From: Sphingomonas sp. Mn802worker
GTDB taxonomy: Bacteria > Pseudomonadota > Alphaproteobacteria > Sphingomonadales > Sphingomonadaceae
Direction: 5' to 3'
Length of the DNA stretch: 64,000 nucleotides
NCBI RefSeq assembly: GCF_000382485.1
Contig: NZ_AORY01000015.1
Location: 62,001 to 126,000 of the forward strand
In this document: positions 52,447 through 61,462 of the stretch, piece after piece
How the letters are laid out: every line of letters starts with the position of its first letter
Position numbering within the stretch: position 1 is the stretch's first letter
The notes under the pieces: generated by a model
Seen by the model: the letters and a program-made list of their open reading frames with translations, nothing else
What the model was told of the DNA's origin: nothing
Database searches by the model: none
Position numbers and translations under genes: made by a program

Positions 52447-52461
52447 TGGCACGCGCTTTGC
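52447..52461 (+). promoter_or_regulatory. Sigma-54 promoter for the flgB-flgL operon
   Basis: TGGCACGCGCTTTGC is a perfect -24/-12 element (GG at 52448-52449, GC at 52460-52461). The predicted start is near 52473, with AGGAGG just before the flgB ATG at 52511. Confidence 0.88.
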
Positions 52462-52510
52462 TGATGTTCCCGCGAGCGCCTCGTTCGGCGCATCGCAGGA
52501 GGCAGTAAAC

Positions 52511-52861
52511 ATGGCTGGCGACAGTCTGTTCGGGGTACACGGATCGGCATTGGAGGTGCGGGCGCAGCGCATGGGCGTGCTCGCGTCGAACATCGCCAAT
52601 GCGTCGACGCCGGGCTTCAAGGCGCGCGACGTTGACTGGAAGTCGGCGCTGGCGAGCGCGACCGCGGGCGGCAACGTCGACGCCGGCATCACCGCGCAGA
52701 CCAAGTACCGCGTGCCGAGCCAGCCGAGCATGGACGGCAACACGGTCGAGCTCGCCTCGGAACAGACCGCGTTCGCCGAGAACGCGGTCCAGTATCAGAC
52801 GACGCTCTCGTTTCTGAACGGGCGCATCGGCCAGATCATCCGCGCGCTGAAGGGGGAATAA
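52511..52861 (+). CDS. flgB: Flagellar proximal rod protein
   Basis: 116 aa from the ATG at 52511 (AGGAGG 7-8 nt upstream). Rod family N-terminus with the ANxxTPGFKA motif: MGVLASNIANASTPGFKARD; the C-terminus ends QTTLSFLNGRIGQIIRALKG. It is first gene of the rightward operon, under a perfect sigma-54 promoter. Confidence 0.95.
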   Translation: MAGDSLFGVHGSALEVRAQRMGVLASNIANASTPGFKARDVDWKSALASATAGGNVDAGITAQTKYRVPSQPSMDGNTVELASEQTAFAENAVQYQTTLSFLNGRIGQIIRALKGE

Positions 52862-52865
52862 GTAC

Positions 52866-53273
52866 GTGAGCACGCCCGTCACCATCTTCCAGACCGCCGG
52901 TCGCGCGATGTCCGCGCAGCTGACGCGGATGAATACCAGTGCGTCGAACCTGGCGAATGCCGGCAATGTCGCTGGCTCGGCCGACGCCGCCTATAAGACG
53001 ATCAAGCCCGTCTTCCGCACCAGCTTCGACGCGGCATCCGGGCTGTCGACGGTCGATGTCGAGCGCATCGTTACCGCCGGCGAGACGCCGACCAAGCGCT
53101 ACGACCCCGCCAATCCGATGGCGGACAAGGACGGCAACGTGTTCGAGGCCGCGGTCGATGAATCGCGCGAGCTCGTCGACATGATGGAATCGGCGCGCAC
53201 CTATCAGAACAACGTCGAGGTGATGCAGACCGCCAAGTCGCTCATCATCGACACCCTCAAGCTGGGCCGCTGA
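52866..53273 (+). CDS. flgC: Flagellar proximal rod protein
   Basis: 135 aa from the GTG at 52866. N-terminal rod helix (AMSAQLTRMNTSASNLANAG), FKP-like region (AYKTIKPVFRTSF), and C-terminal helix SARTYQNNVEVMQTAKSLII. Follows flgB by 4 bp. Confidence 0.95.
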   Translation: MSTPVTIFQTAGRAMSAQLTRMNTSASNLANAGNVAGSADAAYKTIKPVFRTSFDAASGLSTVDVERIVTAGETPTKRYDPANPMADKDGNVFEAAVDESRELVDMMESARTYQNNVEVMQTAKSLIIDTLKLGR

Positions 53274-53275
53274 GC

Positions 53276-53941
53276 ATGACGACGATTACGAATACGTCCG
53301 GCACCAGCGCGGCGACCAACGCCAACAAGGCGCTGACGGGTGCCAAGACGACGCTCGACCAGGGCGACTTCCTGAAGCTGATGACCGCGCAGATGAAGAA
53401 CCAGGATCCGTTCAACCCGGTCGACAACACGCAAATGGTTGCGCAGATGGCGCAATTCTCCTCGCTCGCCGGCATCACGCAGATGTCGACGACGCTGCAG
53501 GCGATCTCCGACAAGCTGGGGGCGACGACGACCGCCGACGCGGTCAGCTATATCGGCAAGACCGTGCTGACGCCGGGTTCGACCGCCTATGCGCGCACGT
53601 CGGGCGGGATCGCGGGCGCGATCGAGCTGGGCGGTGCGGCGAGTGATGTCGGCGTCACCATCACCGACGCGAACGGCATGGTGCTCAAGAACCTGTCGCT
53701 TGGGGCGAAGCCGGGCGGGACGGTCAGCTACGACTGGAACGGCAAGACCGATGCCGGCGAGGATGCGGGTTCAGGTCCGTTCACCGTCAGCGTGGCCGCG
53801 TCGAACGGAGGGCAGTTCGTGTCCGCCAACAACCTCGTTTGGGCGCCGGTCCAGTCGGTTTCCACCGCCACCGGCCAAACGGTGCTGACCGCACCGGGCC
53901 TGGGCGAAATTCCTGCCAGCGCCGTTCGCCAGATCGGCTGA
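53276..53941 (+). CDS. flgD: Hook assembly scaffold (hook cap)
   Basis: 221 aa. The conserved N-terminal part (LDQGDFLKLMTAQMKNQDPF NPVDNTQMVAQMAQFSSLAG) is followed by a Tudor/FnIII-like domain with SLGAKPGGTVSYDWNGKTDA. It caps the growing hook and is discarded. Follows flgC by 2 bp. Confidence 0.95.
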   Translation: MTTITNTSGTSAATNANKALTGAKTTLDQGDFLKLMTAQMKNQDPFNPVDNTQMVAQMAQFSSLAGITQMSTTLQAISDKLGATTTADAVSYIGKTVLTPGSTAYARTSGGIAGAIELGGAASDVGVTITDANGMVLKNLSLGAKPGGTVSYDWNGKTDAGEDAGSGPFTVSVAASNGGQFVSANNLVWAPVQSVSTATGQTVLTAPGLGEIPASAVRQIG

Positions 53942-53972
53942 TTCCACTCATCTATTCCTCGGAGTAACCCCC

Positions 53973-55220
53973 ATGTCCTTTTACACCTCGCTTTCGGGTC
54001 TTCAGGCCGCGCAGACCGATCTTTCGACGATCAGCCACAACCTCGCCAACGTGTCGACCAACGGGTTCAAGAAGTCGCGCAGCGAGTTCGCCGACGTGAT
54101 GGCGTCGAACTTCACCTCCGACCCGCGCCGCATGGTCGGCTCGGGCGCGGTGCTGCAGCAGAACCGGCAGCAGTTCAGCGAGGGCAGCCTGCAGACGACG
54201 GGCAATTCGCTCGACTTGACGATCTCGGGCGACGGCTTCTTCGCGGTGAAGATGCCCAACGCGGTCGGCACGCAGGCGTTCACGCGCAACGGTGCCTTCT
54301 CGCTCGACACCAACCGCTTCATCACCGACTCGCAGGGCGGTCGCTTGCAGGCCTATGCGGTCGAAACCGATGGTACCGTACCCGCGAATAGCCAGCTCGG
54401 TGACGTCAAGATCCCGCTGACCAGCGGTGATGCGACCGCGACGGGCGCGGTGACGCTGAAGATGAAGCTGAACGCGGCAGCGGCCGCGCCTGCCACGACC
54501 ACGTTCAACGCAGGCGACGCGTCGAGCTACAATACCTCCACCAGCACCTCCATTGTCGACAAGGCCGGCAATACGACCACGCTCACCAACTACTTCGTCA
54601 AGGATGCCGCCGCGGACGCATCGGGCGCGACCACGTGGACGATGTACAGCTACGCTGCGGGTGCCCCGCTCAACAACGGCAACGGTACGCCGGTCGCCTT
54701 CGACGGCGACGGCAACATGACCGCGCCGGCGGGCACCACTGTGCTCGACTTCGCTCCCGCGGCGGACGGCAGCACGCGCTCCATCGCGCTTGACCTCGGC
54801 GGCAGCACCGCGGCGAAGCAGCCCTTCTCGGTTGTGTCGCGTACGCAGGACGGCAAGGCCAAGGGCGAGTTCTCCGGTGTCGCGGTCGACGAGACCGGCA
54901 TCATCACCGCCAGCTACTCGAACGGCGACAGCGTCAAGCTGGGCAAGGTCGCGCTCGCCAACTTCGTCAATCCGACGGGGCTGAAGCAGAACGGCGGCAA
55001 TTACTGGACCGCGACCGGCCTGTCGGGCTCGGCCACGATGGGGAGCTCGAACGAGAACGGCTACGGCAAGCTGATGTCGGGCACGATCGAGGGATCGAAC
55101 GTCGACATCACCGAGGAGCTGGTCAATCTGATCGCGGCGCAGCGCAACTTTCAGGCAAACTCGAAGGCGCTCGATACTGCGAGCCAGATCTCGCAGACCA
55201 TCTTCAACATCCGCGCGTAA
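53973..55220 (+). CDS. flgE: Flagellar hook protein
   Basis: 415 aa. N-terminal YTSLSGLQAAQTDLSTISHN LANVSTNGFKK, central hook domains rich in Thr/Ala, and C-terminus LVNLIAAQRNFQANSKALDT. Forms the universal joint. CGGAGTAA lies before the ATG. Preceded by 31 bp after flgD. Confidence 0.96.
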   Translation: MSFYTSLSGLQAAQTDLSTISHNLANVSTNGFKKSRSEFADVMASNFTSDPRRMVGSGAVLQQNRQQFSEGSLQTTGNSLDLTISGDGFFAVKMPNAVGTQAFTRNGAFSLDTNRFITDSQGGRLQAYAVETDGTVPANSQLGDVKIPLTSGDATATGAVTLKMKLNAAAAAPATTTFNAGDASSYNTSTSTSIVDKAGNTTTLTNYFVKDAAADASGATTWTMYSYAAGAPLNNGNGTPVAFDGDGNMTAPAGTTVLDFAPAADGSTRSIALDLGGSTAAKQPFSVVSRTQDGKAKGEFSGVAVDETGIITASYSNGDSVKLGKVALANFVNPTGLKQNGGNYWTATGLSGSATMGSSNENGYGKLMSGTIEGSNVDITEELVNLIAAQRNFQANSKALDTASQISQTIFNIRA

Positions 55221-55242
55221 GACCGGAGAGGGAGCAGGATAG

Positions 55243-55995
55243 GTGGACAAGCTCGTCTATACCGCGGCGACCGGCCTGCGCGCGCAGATGGCCGCGCAGG
55301 CGGCGATCGCCAACAACATGGCGAACGCGTCCACCACCGGCTTTCGTGCCGACCGCGTCGTGTTCGACCGCATCACGCTGTCGGACGGCACGCAGGCGCT
55401 GTCGGCGCGCCAGCCGACCGCGGAGGAAGTGACCGACGCCGACCGGACGCCGGGCGCACTCCAGCAAACCGGCCGCAACCTCGATGTCGCGATGACCGGC
55501 AACGACACCTGGATGACCGTGCAGGCGTCCGACGGCAGCGAGGCGTACACGCGCCGCGGCGATCTGTCGGTCACGCAGTCGGGCACGCTCCAGACCGGCG
55601 ATGGCTATCTGGTGATGGGACAATCGGGTCCGATCACGATCCCGCCCTACCAGTCGCTGTCGATCGCCGGCGACGGCTCGATCTCGATCGTGCCGCTGGG
55701 CGCGGCCGCGACCGAGACCACCGTAATCGACAAGATCAAGCTCGTGTCGGACAAGGGTTCCACCACGGTCAAGGGCCTCGACAATCTCCTCCACGTCAAG
55801 GGCGGCGGCAACCTGCCCGAGAACCTTGACGCGAAGCTCGCCTCGGGTGCGCTCGAGGGGTCAAACGTCGACATGACCAAGGCGCTAGTCGACATGGTCG
55901 AGAACCAGCGCAGCTACGAAGTGCAGGCAAACCTGCTGAAGGAAGCCAAGTCGATGGACGAGTCGAGCGCGTCGCTGATGCGGCTGCCGACCTGA
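55243..55995 (+). CDS. flgF: Flagellar rod protein
   Basis: 250 aa from the GTG at 55243 (GGAGCAGGATAG upstream). It begins MDKLVYTAATGLRAQMAAQA with NNMANASTTGFRAD; the C-terminus has LVDMVENQRSYEVQANLLKE. It is the proximal-to-distal rod adaptor; it is distinguished from FlgG by order and N-terminal sequence. Confidence 0.94.
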   Translation: MDKLVYTAATGLRAQMAAQAAIANNMANASTTGFRADRVVFDRITLSDGTQALSARQPTAEEVTDADRTPGALQQTGRNLDVAMTGNDTWMTVQASDGSEAYTRRGDLSVTQSGTLQTGDGYLVMGQSGPITIPPYQSLSIAGDGSISIVPLGAAATETTVIDKIKLVSDKGSTTVKGLDNLLHVKGGGNLPENLDAKLASGALEGSNVDMTKALVDMVENQRSYEVQANLLKEAKSMDESSASLMRLPT

Positions 55996-56055
55996 AACGA
56001 CGCCTACACCGCCTGATCCTCCAAACCGACCAGATAATCGAACAAGGACCGTGCC

Positions 56056-56844
56056 ATGACCACCGCCGCCATGCACATCGCGCGCACCGGGCTCGACGCC
56101 CAGGACATGCGGATGCGCGTCATCTCGAACAACCTCGCGAACGTGAACACGACCGGCTACAAGCGCGACCGCGCGGCGTTCGAGACGCTGTCGTACCAGG
56201 TCGTGACCGCCGCGGGCGCCGCGTCGAGCGCGGAGAGCAAGTACGCGACCGGCCTCAATCTCGGCACCGGCGTGCGCGTGCAGGGCACTGCCCGCATGGA
56301 CACGCAGGGCGCGACGCAACAGACCGGCAACTCACTGGACATGATGCTCGACGGCGATGGCTATTTCCAAGTTCAGCTGCCCGGCGGCGAGCTCGGCTAC
56401 ACGCGCGCGGGCAATTTCTCGCGCTCGCCCGAGGGGCAGCTGATCACCAGCGAGGGCTATCAGGTGATGCCCGGCATCAACATCCCGCCTAACGCGACGC
56501 AGGTGACGATCGGCCTTGATGGCACCGTGTCCGCCACCGTACCGGGGCAGACCGATGCGCAGAACCTCGGCCAGATCCAGGTCGCGAGCTTCCCCAACGC
56601 CGCGGGTCTGCAGAGCACCGGTGACAATTACCTGCGCGAGACTGCGTCGTCGGGCGCCGCCAACCTGGGCATCGCGGGCGAAGACGGTCGCGGGAAGGTA
56701 CGCCAGGGCGCGTTGGAGGCATCGAACGTCAACGTCGTCGAGGAACTGGTCGACATGATCGAGACGCAGCGCGCCTATGAGGTCAATTCAAAGATGATCT
56801 CGGCCACCGACGAGATGCTTAAATACGTCAACCAGAACCTCTGA
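56056..56844 (+). CDS. flgG: Flagellar distal rod protein
   Basis: 262 aa. MHIARTGLDAQDMRMRVISN NLANVNTTGYKRD is the FlgG signature; C-terminus LVDMIETQRAYEVNSKMISA. It forms the distal rod passing through the P and L rings. A 60-bp gap after flgF holds only an AAGGA Shine-Dalgarno. It shares one base with flgH (TGATG). Confidence 0.96.
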   Translation: MTTAAMHIARTGLDAQDMRMRVISNNLANVNTTGYKRDRAAFETLSYQVVTAAGAASSAESKYATGLNLGTGVRVQGTARMDTQGATQQTGNSLDMMLDGDGYFQVQLPGGELGYTRAGNFSRSPEGQLITSEGYQVMPGINIPPNATQVTIGLDGTVSATVPGQTDAQNLGQIQVASFPNAAGLQSTGDNYLRETASSGAANLGIAGEDGRGKVRQGALEASNVNVVEELVDMIETQRAYEVNSKMISATDEMLKYVNQNL

Positions 56845-57569
56845 TGGCCAGCCGCATGCCCCATTCCCTCTCCGCGCACTGGATCGAGCTCGCGCTTGGT
56901 GCCACCGTCGCTGCGCTCGTCGCCGCCGCCGTGGTGCCGTCGTCTGCCGATGCGAAGCTGTTCGGCTCGAAGAAGCCGGCGGAGGATTTCACCGCGGTGC
57001 GGTCGCCGATGGTGCCCGCCGCGCCGCCGCCCACAGATGGCGCGATCTTCCACGTCGCGGAAGGCTATGGCGCCTTGACGGAGGGCTGGCGCGCGCGCCG
57101 TGTTGGCGATCCGCTGACGATCGTGCTGGTCGAGCGGACTGCCGCGTCGAAGACTGCCTCGTCGAAGCTTGATTCGACCGGCGCGGGCGGGCTGACGCCG
57201 CCTGCAACCGGGCCGCTGTCGTTCATCGATCCGGGTTCGATCCGTGCCAGCGGCAACCGTAACTTCAACGGTGCAGGGTCCGCCGACCAGGCCAATTCGC
57301 TGTCGGGCGAAGTGTCGGTCACGGTGTCGCAGGTCTATCCCAACGGCACGATGCTGGTGCAGGGGCAGAAGCGTGTGACGCTCAACCGCGGCGACGAATA
57401 TGTGCAAATCAAGGGGTTGGTGCGGATGGCGGACGTCGACCTCAACAATCGCGTGCCCTCCACCCGCGTCGCTGACGCGCAGATCGCCTACACCGGCAAG
57501 GGCGATGTCGCCCGCGCCAGCCGGCAGGGCTGGCTGTCGCGCTTTTTTAGCGTGATCTCGCCGTTCTGA
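56844..57569 (+). CDS. flgH: Flagellar L-ring protein without lipobox
   Basis: 241 aa. FlgH family domain is clear (EGWRARRVGDPLTIVLVERT, GEVSVTVSQVYPNGTMLVQG, VRMADVDLNNRVPSTRVADA). E. coli FlgH is a lipoprotein; here the signal sequence ends VVPSSADAKLF and the whole protein has no cysteine, so lipid anchoring is impossible. It would form the outer-membrane L-ring with FlgI. Confidence 0.93.
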   Translation: MASRMPHSLSAHWIELALGATVAALVAAAVVPSSADAKLFGSKKPAEDFTAVRSPMVPAAPPPTDGAIFHVAEGYGALTEGWRARRVGDPLTIVLVERTAASKTASSKLDSTGAGGLTPPATGPLSFIDPGSIRASGNRNFNGAGSADQANSLSGEVSVTVSQVYPNGTMLVQGQKRVTLNRGDEYVQIKGLVRMADVDLNNRVPSTRVADAQIAYTGKGDVARASRQGWLSRFFSVISPF

Positions 57570-57607
57570 GCGCCCGTCGCACCCACGGCATTAGCGCCGC
57601 GGTAACC

Positions 57608-58756
57608 ATGTCTCGCCTAGGTTCGCTGATCATGACGACCTTTCCCCTTCTACGCTCGATGATGGTTCGCGCGCTTGCCGCGTTGATCGCGCTGTCGACG
57701 ATTGCCGTTCCCGCACAGGCCGATCGCATCAAGGATCTCGGCGGGTTCCAGGGCATCCGGTCGAATCAGCTGACCGGTTACGGCATCGTCGTCGGGCTGC
57801 CCGGCACCGGTGATGACAACCTCGAATATACCGTGCAATCGGTGAAGGCGGTCGCGTCGCGGTTCGGGTTGCAACTGCCGCCTAACGTCAATCCGGGGTT
57901 GAAGAACGCCGCGGTGGTGATGATCACCGCCGATCTGCCGCCGTTCGCCAAGCCGGGTCAGCGGATCGACATCACCGTCGCTTCGATGGGCAAGGCGAAG
58001 AGCTTGCGTGGCGGCAGCCTGGTGCTCGCGCCGCTGCTCGGCGCCGACGGGCAGATTTATGCGATGGCGCAGGGCAATCTCGCGGTCGGTGGCCTCGGCG
58101 CGGAGGGCGCGGACGGATCGAAAATCGTCATCAACGTCCCCTCGACCGGCCGCATCCCTGAAGGGGCGACCGTCGAGCGCGCGGTCGCGACCGGGTTCGC
58201 CGACACTCCGTTCCTCACCTATAATTTGCAGCGCGCCGATTTCACCACCGCGCAGAACGTCGCCAGCGCGATCAACCAGCGACTGGGCTTCGGCACCGCG
58301 CAGGCAATTGACGCGGTCTCGGTAGCGGTGCGCGCGCCGGTTGGTGCTGATATTCGCGCCGGGTTGATGAGCCAGATCGAAAACCTCGATGTCACCAGTG
58401 CCGAGCCGCCTGCGAAGGTGATCGTCAACGCGCGCACCGGCACCGTCGTCATCAATTCCGCGGTGCGCGTCGGCGCAGCGGCGGTCACCCACGGCAAGCT
58501 GACCGTGCGCATCGACGAAAACCAGCGGATCAGCCAGCCTGCGCCGTTCAGCCAGGGCCAGACCGCGCTTGAGCGCAAGTCGGGCGTTTCGGTCGATGAA
58601 GAGCGCAAGCCGATGTTCCTCCTCAATCCCGGTCCTAAGCTCGCCGATGTGGTGAAGGCGGTGAACGCGATCGGTGCCAGCCCCGCCGATCTCGTCGCGA
58701 TCCTGGAGGCGCTGAAGGAAGCCGGCGCATTGAAAGCGGAGTTGATCGTCCTGTGA
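57608..58756 (+). CDS. flgI: Flagellar P-ring protein
   Basis: 382 aa as open; internal ATGs at 57632, 57659 and 57662 are possible starts and would give a shorter, more typical signal peptide ending VPAQA before DRIKDLGGFQGIRSNQLTGY. FlgI domain is complete (GYGIVVGLPGTGDDNLEYTV; NPGLKNAAVVMITADLPPFA; the C-terminus DLVAILEALKEAGALKAELI). Periplasmic P-ring; needs FlgA. Confidence 0.95.
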   Translation: MSRLGSLIMTTFPLLRSMMVRALAALIALSTIAVPAQADRIKDLGGFQGIRSNQLTGYGIVVGLPGTGDDNLEYTVQSVKAVASRFGLQLPPNVNPGLKNAAVVMITADLPPFAKPGQRIDITVASMGKAKSLRGGSLVLAPLLGADGQIYAMAQGNLAVGGLGAEGADGSKIVINVPSTGRIPEGATVERAVATGFADTPFLTYNLQRADFTTAQNVASAINQRLGFGTAQAIDAVSVAVRAPVGADIRAGLMSQIENLDVTSAEPPAKVIVNARTGTVVINSAVRVGAAAVTHGKLTVRIDENQRISQPAPFSQGQTALERKSGVSVDEERKPMFLLNPGPKLADVVKAVNAIGASPADLVAILEALKEAGALKAELIVL

Positions 58757-59106
58757 CCGACACCCCCAACATCGCGGCCGCCAGCGCCTCGCTCACGCCG
58801 CCCATTACCTCTGGCGCCGCCACCGGCACGTTCGCGCGCGCGAATACCAAGGAAAATCTGACCAAGGCGGGACAGCAGTTCGAATCGGTGTTCACCGGCA
58901 TGATGCTGAAGTCGATGCGTCAGGCAAAGCTCGCCGACCCGTTGTTCGACAGCAAGGCGCTCGACACGTTCCGCGACATGCAGGACCAGAAGACGGTGCA
59001 ATCGATGGCCGAGCACACGCCGCTCGGCATCGGCCGGGCGATGACCGAGTTCCTGGGGCGCGGGCAACCGAATCTTAACGAGGGTGGTGGCAAACTGCCT
59101 GAATGA
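58753..59106 (+). CDS. flgJ: Rod-cap domain protein (FlgJ N-terminal type)
   Basis: 117 aa from the GTG overlapping the flgI stop. Only the rod-cap domain is present (KAGQQFESVFTGMMLKSMRQ, MQDQKTVQSMAEHTPLGIGR); the muramidase domain of E. coli FlgJ (313 aa) is missing. The separate lytic transglycosylase at 48925-49815 probably supplies that activity. Confidence 0.92.
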   Translation: MTDTPNIAAASASLTPPITSGAATGTFARANTKENLTKAGQQFESVFTGMMLKSMRQAKLADPLFDSKALDTFRDMQDQKTVQSMAEHTPLGIGRAMTEFLGRGQPNLNEGGGKLPE

Positions 59107-60437
59107 GCGATCTCCTCTCCATCGGCGCCAGCGGCGTTCGCGCGTTTCAGAGCGCGCTGACGACGACGTCGGAGAATATCGCCAATGCCGGCACGGTCGG
59201 CTACGCGCGTCGCACCGCGCAGATGGCCGAGGTGTCGGCCGCGGGGATCAAGGGCGTCAACGGCTACGGCGTCGTCGTCACCGGCACGCAGCGCGCCGCC
59301 GATGCGATTCGCTCGGCTGCGGTGCGCAGCGCGGGTGCGGACCTATCGCGCACGCAGGCGGGATCGGCATGGCTCGATCGCATACAAACCGCAATGACCG
59401 GCCCCGATGTGTCGGGCCGTCTGACCAGTTTCTACACCTCGGCCACCGCGCTGGCTGCCGACCCGGCCTCGGGTGCGCAGCGCAGCGTAATGCTCGAGAA
59501 CGCGCAGAGCGTCGCTTCGGGCTTTGCCGCCACCGGCGCTGCGCTCAGTCAGGTCGTTGCCGATCTCGACCAGACCGCCGACGGCGACGCGGCGACGCTG
59601 TCCAACCTCGCGGGTGCGCTCGCCAAGGTGAACGATGGGCTTGGCCGCGCAGGGGCGGGCACCGCAGCAGCGGCGAACCTCGCCGATCAGCGCGATCAGT
59701 TGCTTGAACAGATGAGCGCGTTGTCCGATGTGTCGGCAACGTTCGACGCCGCCGGGCGTGCGACGGTTCGCGTGGGCGGAGAGGCCGGGCCGACGCTCGT
59801 CTCGGGTCGCGACGCCGGCATCGTTTCCTACGCGCGCAGCGCGCAAGGCAACGTCACCTTCACGGTCACCCGCGGTAAGGACGCGCAGGCGTTCCAGCCG
59901 AGCGGCGGCTCGCTCGCCGGCATCGCGGACGCCGCGCAGCGGATCGTCGACACGCGCGGGCTGGTCGCCGACACCGCGCGGGACTTCGCCGACAGCGTCA
60001 ACGCGGTCCAGGCCGAAGGCGTCGACCTGAACAACGCCGCGGGTCAGCCGATCTTCGCCTATGACGCGGCCGATCCTACGCGGATGAGCGTCGCGATGAC
60101 CGACCCGTCCGGCATCGCCGCGGCCGCGACCGGCAGCGGGACGCGCGACGGCAGTAACCTCGCAAAATTGCAGGCGACGCGTGCGAGCGGCAATTTCGAG
60201 GGCGGGATCACCGGCCTGGTCGCGGGCAATGCCGCCGCGATCGCCAACCGCCGCATCGTCGGCGACGCGCAGAACGCGATCCTCTCTGGCGCGACCACCG
60301 CCCGCGATGCGATCTCGGGCGTCAATCTCGACGATGAGGCAGTGCAGCTGCTCCGCTTCCAGCAAGCATATCAGGCGTCCAGCCGCGTTATCTCGGTCGC
60401 GAAGGACGTATTTCAGTCGCTGATGGAGATCCGCTGA
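59103..60437 (+). CDS. flgK: Hook-filament junction protein 1
   Basis: 444 aa from the overlapping ATG. N-terminus LLSIGASGVRAFQSALTTTS ENIANAGTVGYARR and C-terminus AVQLLRFQQAYQASSRVISV are the FlgK signatures. It is the first hook-associated protein, chaperoned by FlgN. It shares one base with flgL. Confidence 0.95.
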   Translation: MSDLLSIGASGVRAFQSALTTTSENIANAGTVGYARRTAQMAEVSAAGIKGVNGYGVVVTGTQRAADAIRSAAVRSAGADLSRTQAGSAWLDRIQTAMTGPDVSGRLTSFYTSATALAADPASGAQRSVMLENAQSVASGFAATGAALSQVVADLDQTADGDAATLSNLAGALAKVNDGLGRAGAGTAAAANLADQRDQLLEQMSALSDVSATFDAAGRATVRVGGEAGPTLVSGRDAGIVSYARSAQGNVTFTVTRGKDAQAFQPSGGSLAGIADAAQRIVDTRGLVADTARDFADSVNAVQAEGVDLNNAAGQPIFAYDAADPTRMSVAMTDPSGIAAAATGSGTRDGSNLAKLQATRASGNFEGGITGLVAGNAAAIANRRIVGDAQNAILSGATTARDAISGVNLDDEAVQLLRFQQAYQASSRVISVAKDVFQSLMEIR

Positions 60438-61366
60438 TGCCGGTCAGTTTTTCCACCAGCGGCTTCTACGGCCGCTCGGCCAGCGCGATGAACGCGCTCA
60501 CCGCGCGCGCCGAGGCGTTGCAGACGCAGGTGTCGACGGGGAAGAAGCTCCAGGCGCCGTCCGACGATGCGGTCGCGTATCAGCGGTTGCAGGGCATGCG
60601 CACCGCGGGCGCGGACGACGCAGCGTTCGGCGCCAACGTGAAGATCGCGCAGGGCGTGCTCGCACAGGCCGACTCGACGCTCGGCAGCATCGGTGACCAG
60701 CTGCAAAAGGCCACCGAGCTCGTGGTACAGGCCGGCAACGGCACGCTGTCGAAGGACGCGAAGCAGGCGATCGCGACGCAGTTGAAGGACGTGCTCGCCA
60801 GCATCGTCGGCCTCGCCAACGCGAAGGACGCGCGTGGTGCGCCGCTGTTCGGCGGCTCCGAGGCGGCCGTCGCTGGACAGGCGGAAACGCCCGCGGTCAC
60901 GCAGACCGCTACCGGCGCGCTCACCTTTGCCGCCGGGCAACCGTCCGCAATCCCGATCGGCGACGGTCAGACCGTGCAGCCGAGCGTCGCCGCGCGCGAC
61001 GTGCTCAAGATCAAGGACGACGGTACCACCACCGGGCGCGACATCGGTGAGGTCATCACCTCCATGATCGCGACGCTGGAGGCGGGCGGTACGCTCTCGG
61101 ACGCGGACAATGCCGATCTGTCGGCGATCTCGGCGCAGACGACGCAGGCGCAGGCCTCGGTCGGTGCGCGCGCGGTTCGCGTTGACCTGCAGGCGGCCTA
61201 TTTCACGCAAGTGGGTACCGACCGTGAGACCGCGCGCTCCGACATGGAAGATGTCGACGTGACCACCGCGATCACCGAGTTGCAGAAGACGATGACGATC
61301 CTGTCGGCGACGCAGGCGAGCTTCTCGAAGCTGTCGCAGCTCTCGCTCTTCGACTACATTCGCTAA
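60437..61366 (+). CDS. flgL: Hook-filament junction protein 2
   Basis: 309 aa, flagellin-like: N-terminus LTARAEALQTQVSTGKKLQA PSDD and C-terminus TAITELQKTMTILSATQASF. It adapts the hook to the filament. Last of the flgB-L operon; motA follows after 96 bp. Confidence 0.94.
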   Translation: MPVSFSTSGFYGRSASAMNALTARAEALQTQVSTGKKLQAPSDDAVAYQRLQGMRTAGADDAAFGANVKIAQGVLAQADSTLGSIGDQLQKATELVVQAGNGTLSKDAKQAIATQLKDVLASIVGLANAKDARGAPLFGGSEAAVAGQAETPAVTQTATGALTFAAGQPSAIPIGDGQTVQPSVAARDVLKIKDDGTTTGRDIGEVITSMIATLEAGGTLSDADNADLSAISAQTTQAQASVGARAVRVDLQAAYFTQVGTDRETARSDMEDVDVTTAITELQKTMTILSATQASFSKLSQLSLFDYIR

Positions 61367-61402
61367 AGGTCGAACGCGCGCGCGATTAAACGCCGCCGCG
61401 CT

Positions 61403-61430
61403 TAACCACTTCGCTACCACCTGCCGGTTA
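61403..61430 (+). promoter_or_regulatory. Possible sigma-28-type promoter for motA-motB
   Basis: GCCGGTTA (61423-61430) resembles the sigma-28 -10 box GCCGATAA; TAAC lies 16 nt upstream instead of TAAA at 15. Weak, but motAB are common late genes and the 96-bp gap suggests a separate promoter. Confidence 0.3.
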
Positions 61431-61462
61431 ACCATGCGGTCGAATAACCCAGGGAATCGCGC

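Noticed and set aside
53952..55250. 432-codon minus-strand open frame opposite flgE
   Set aside because: Arg/Val-rich shadow of the hook gene.
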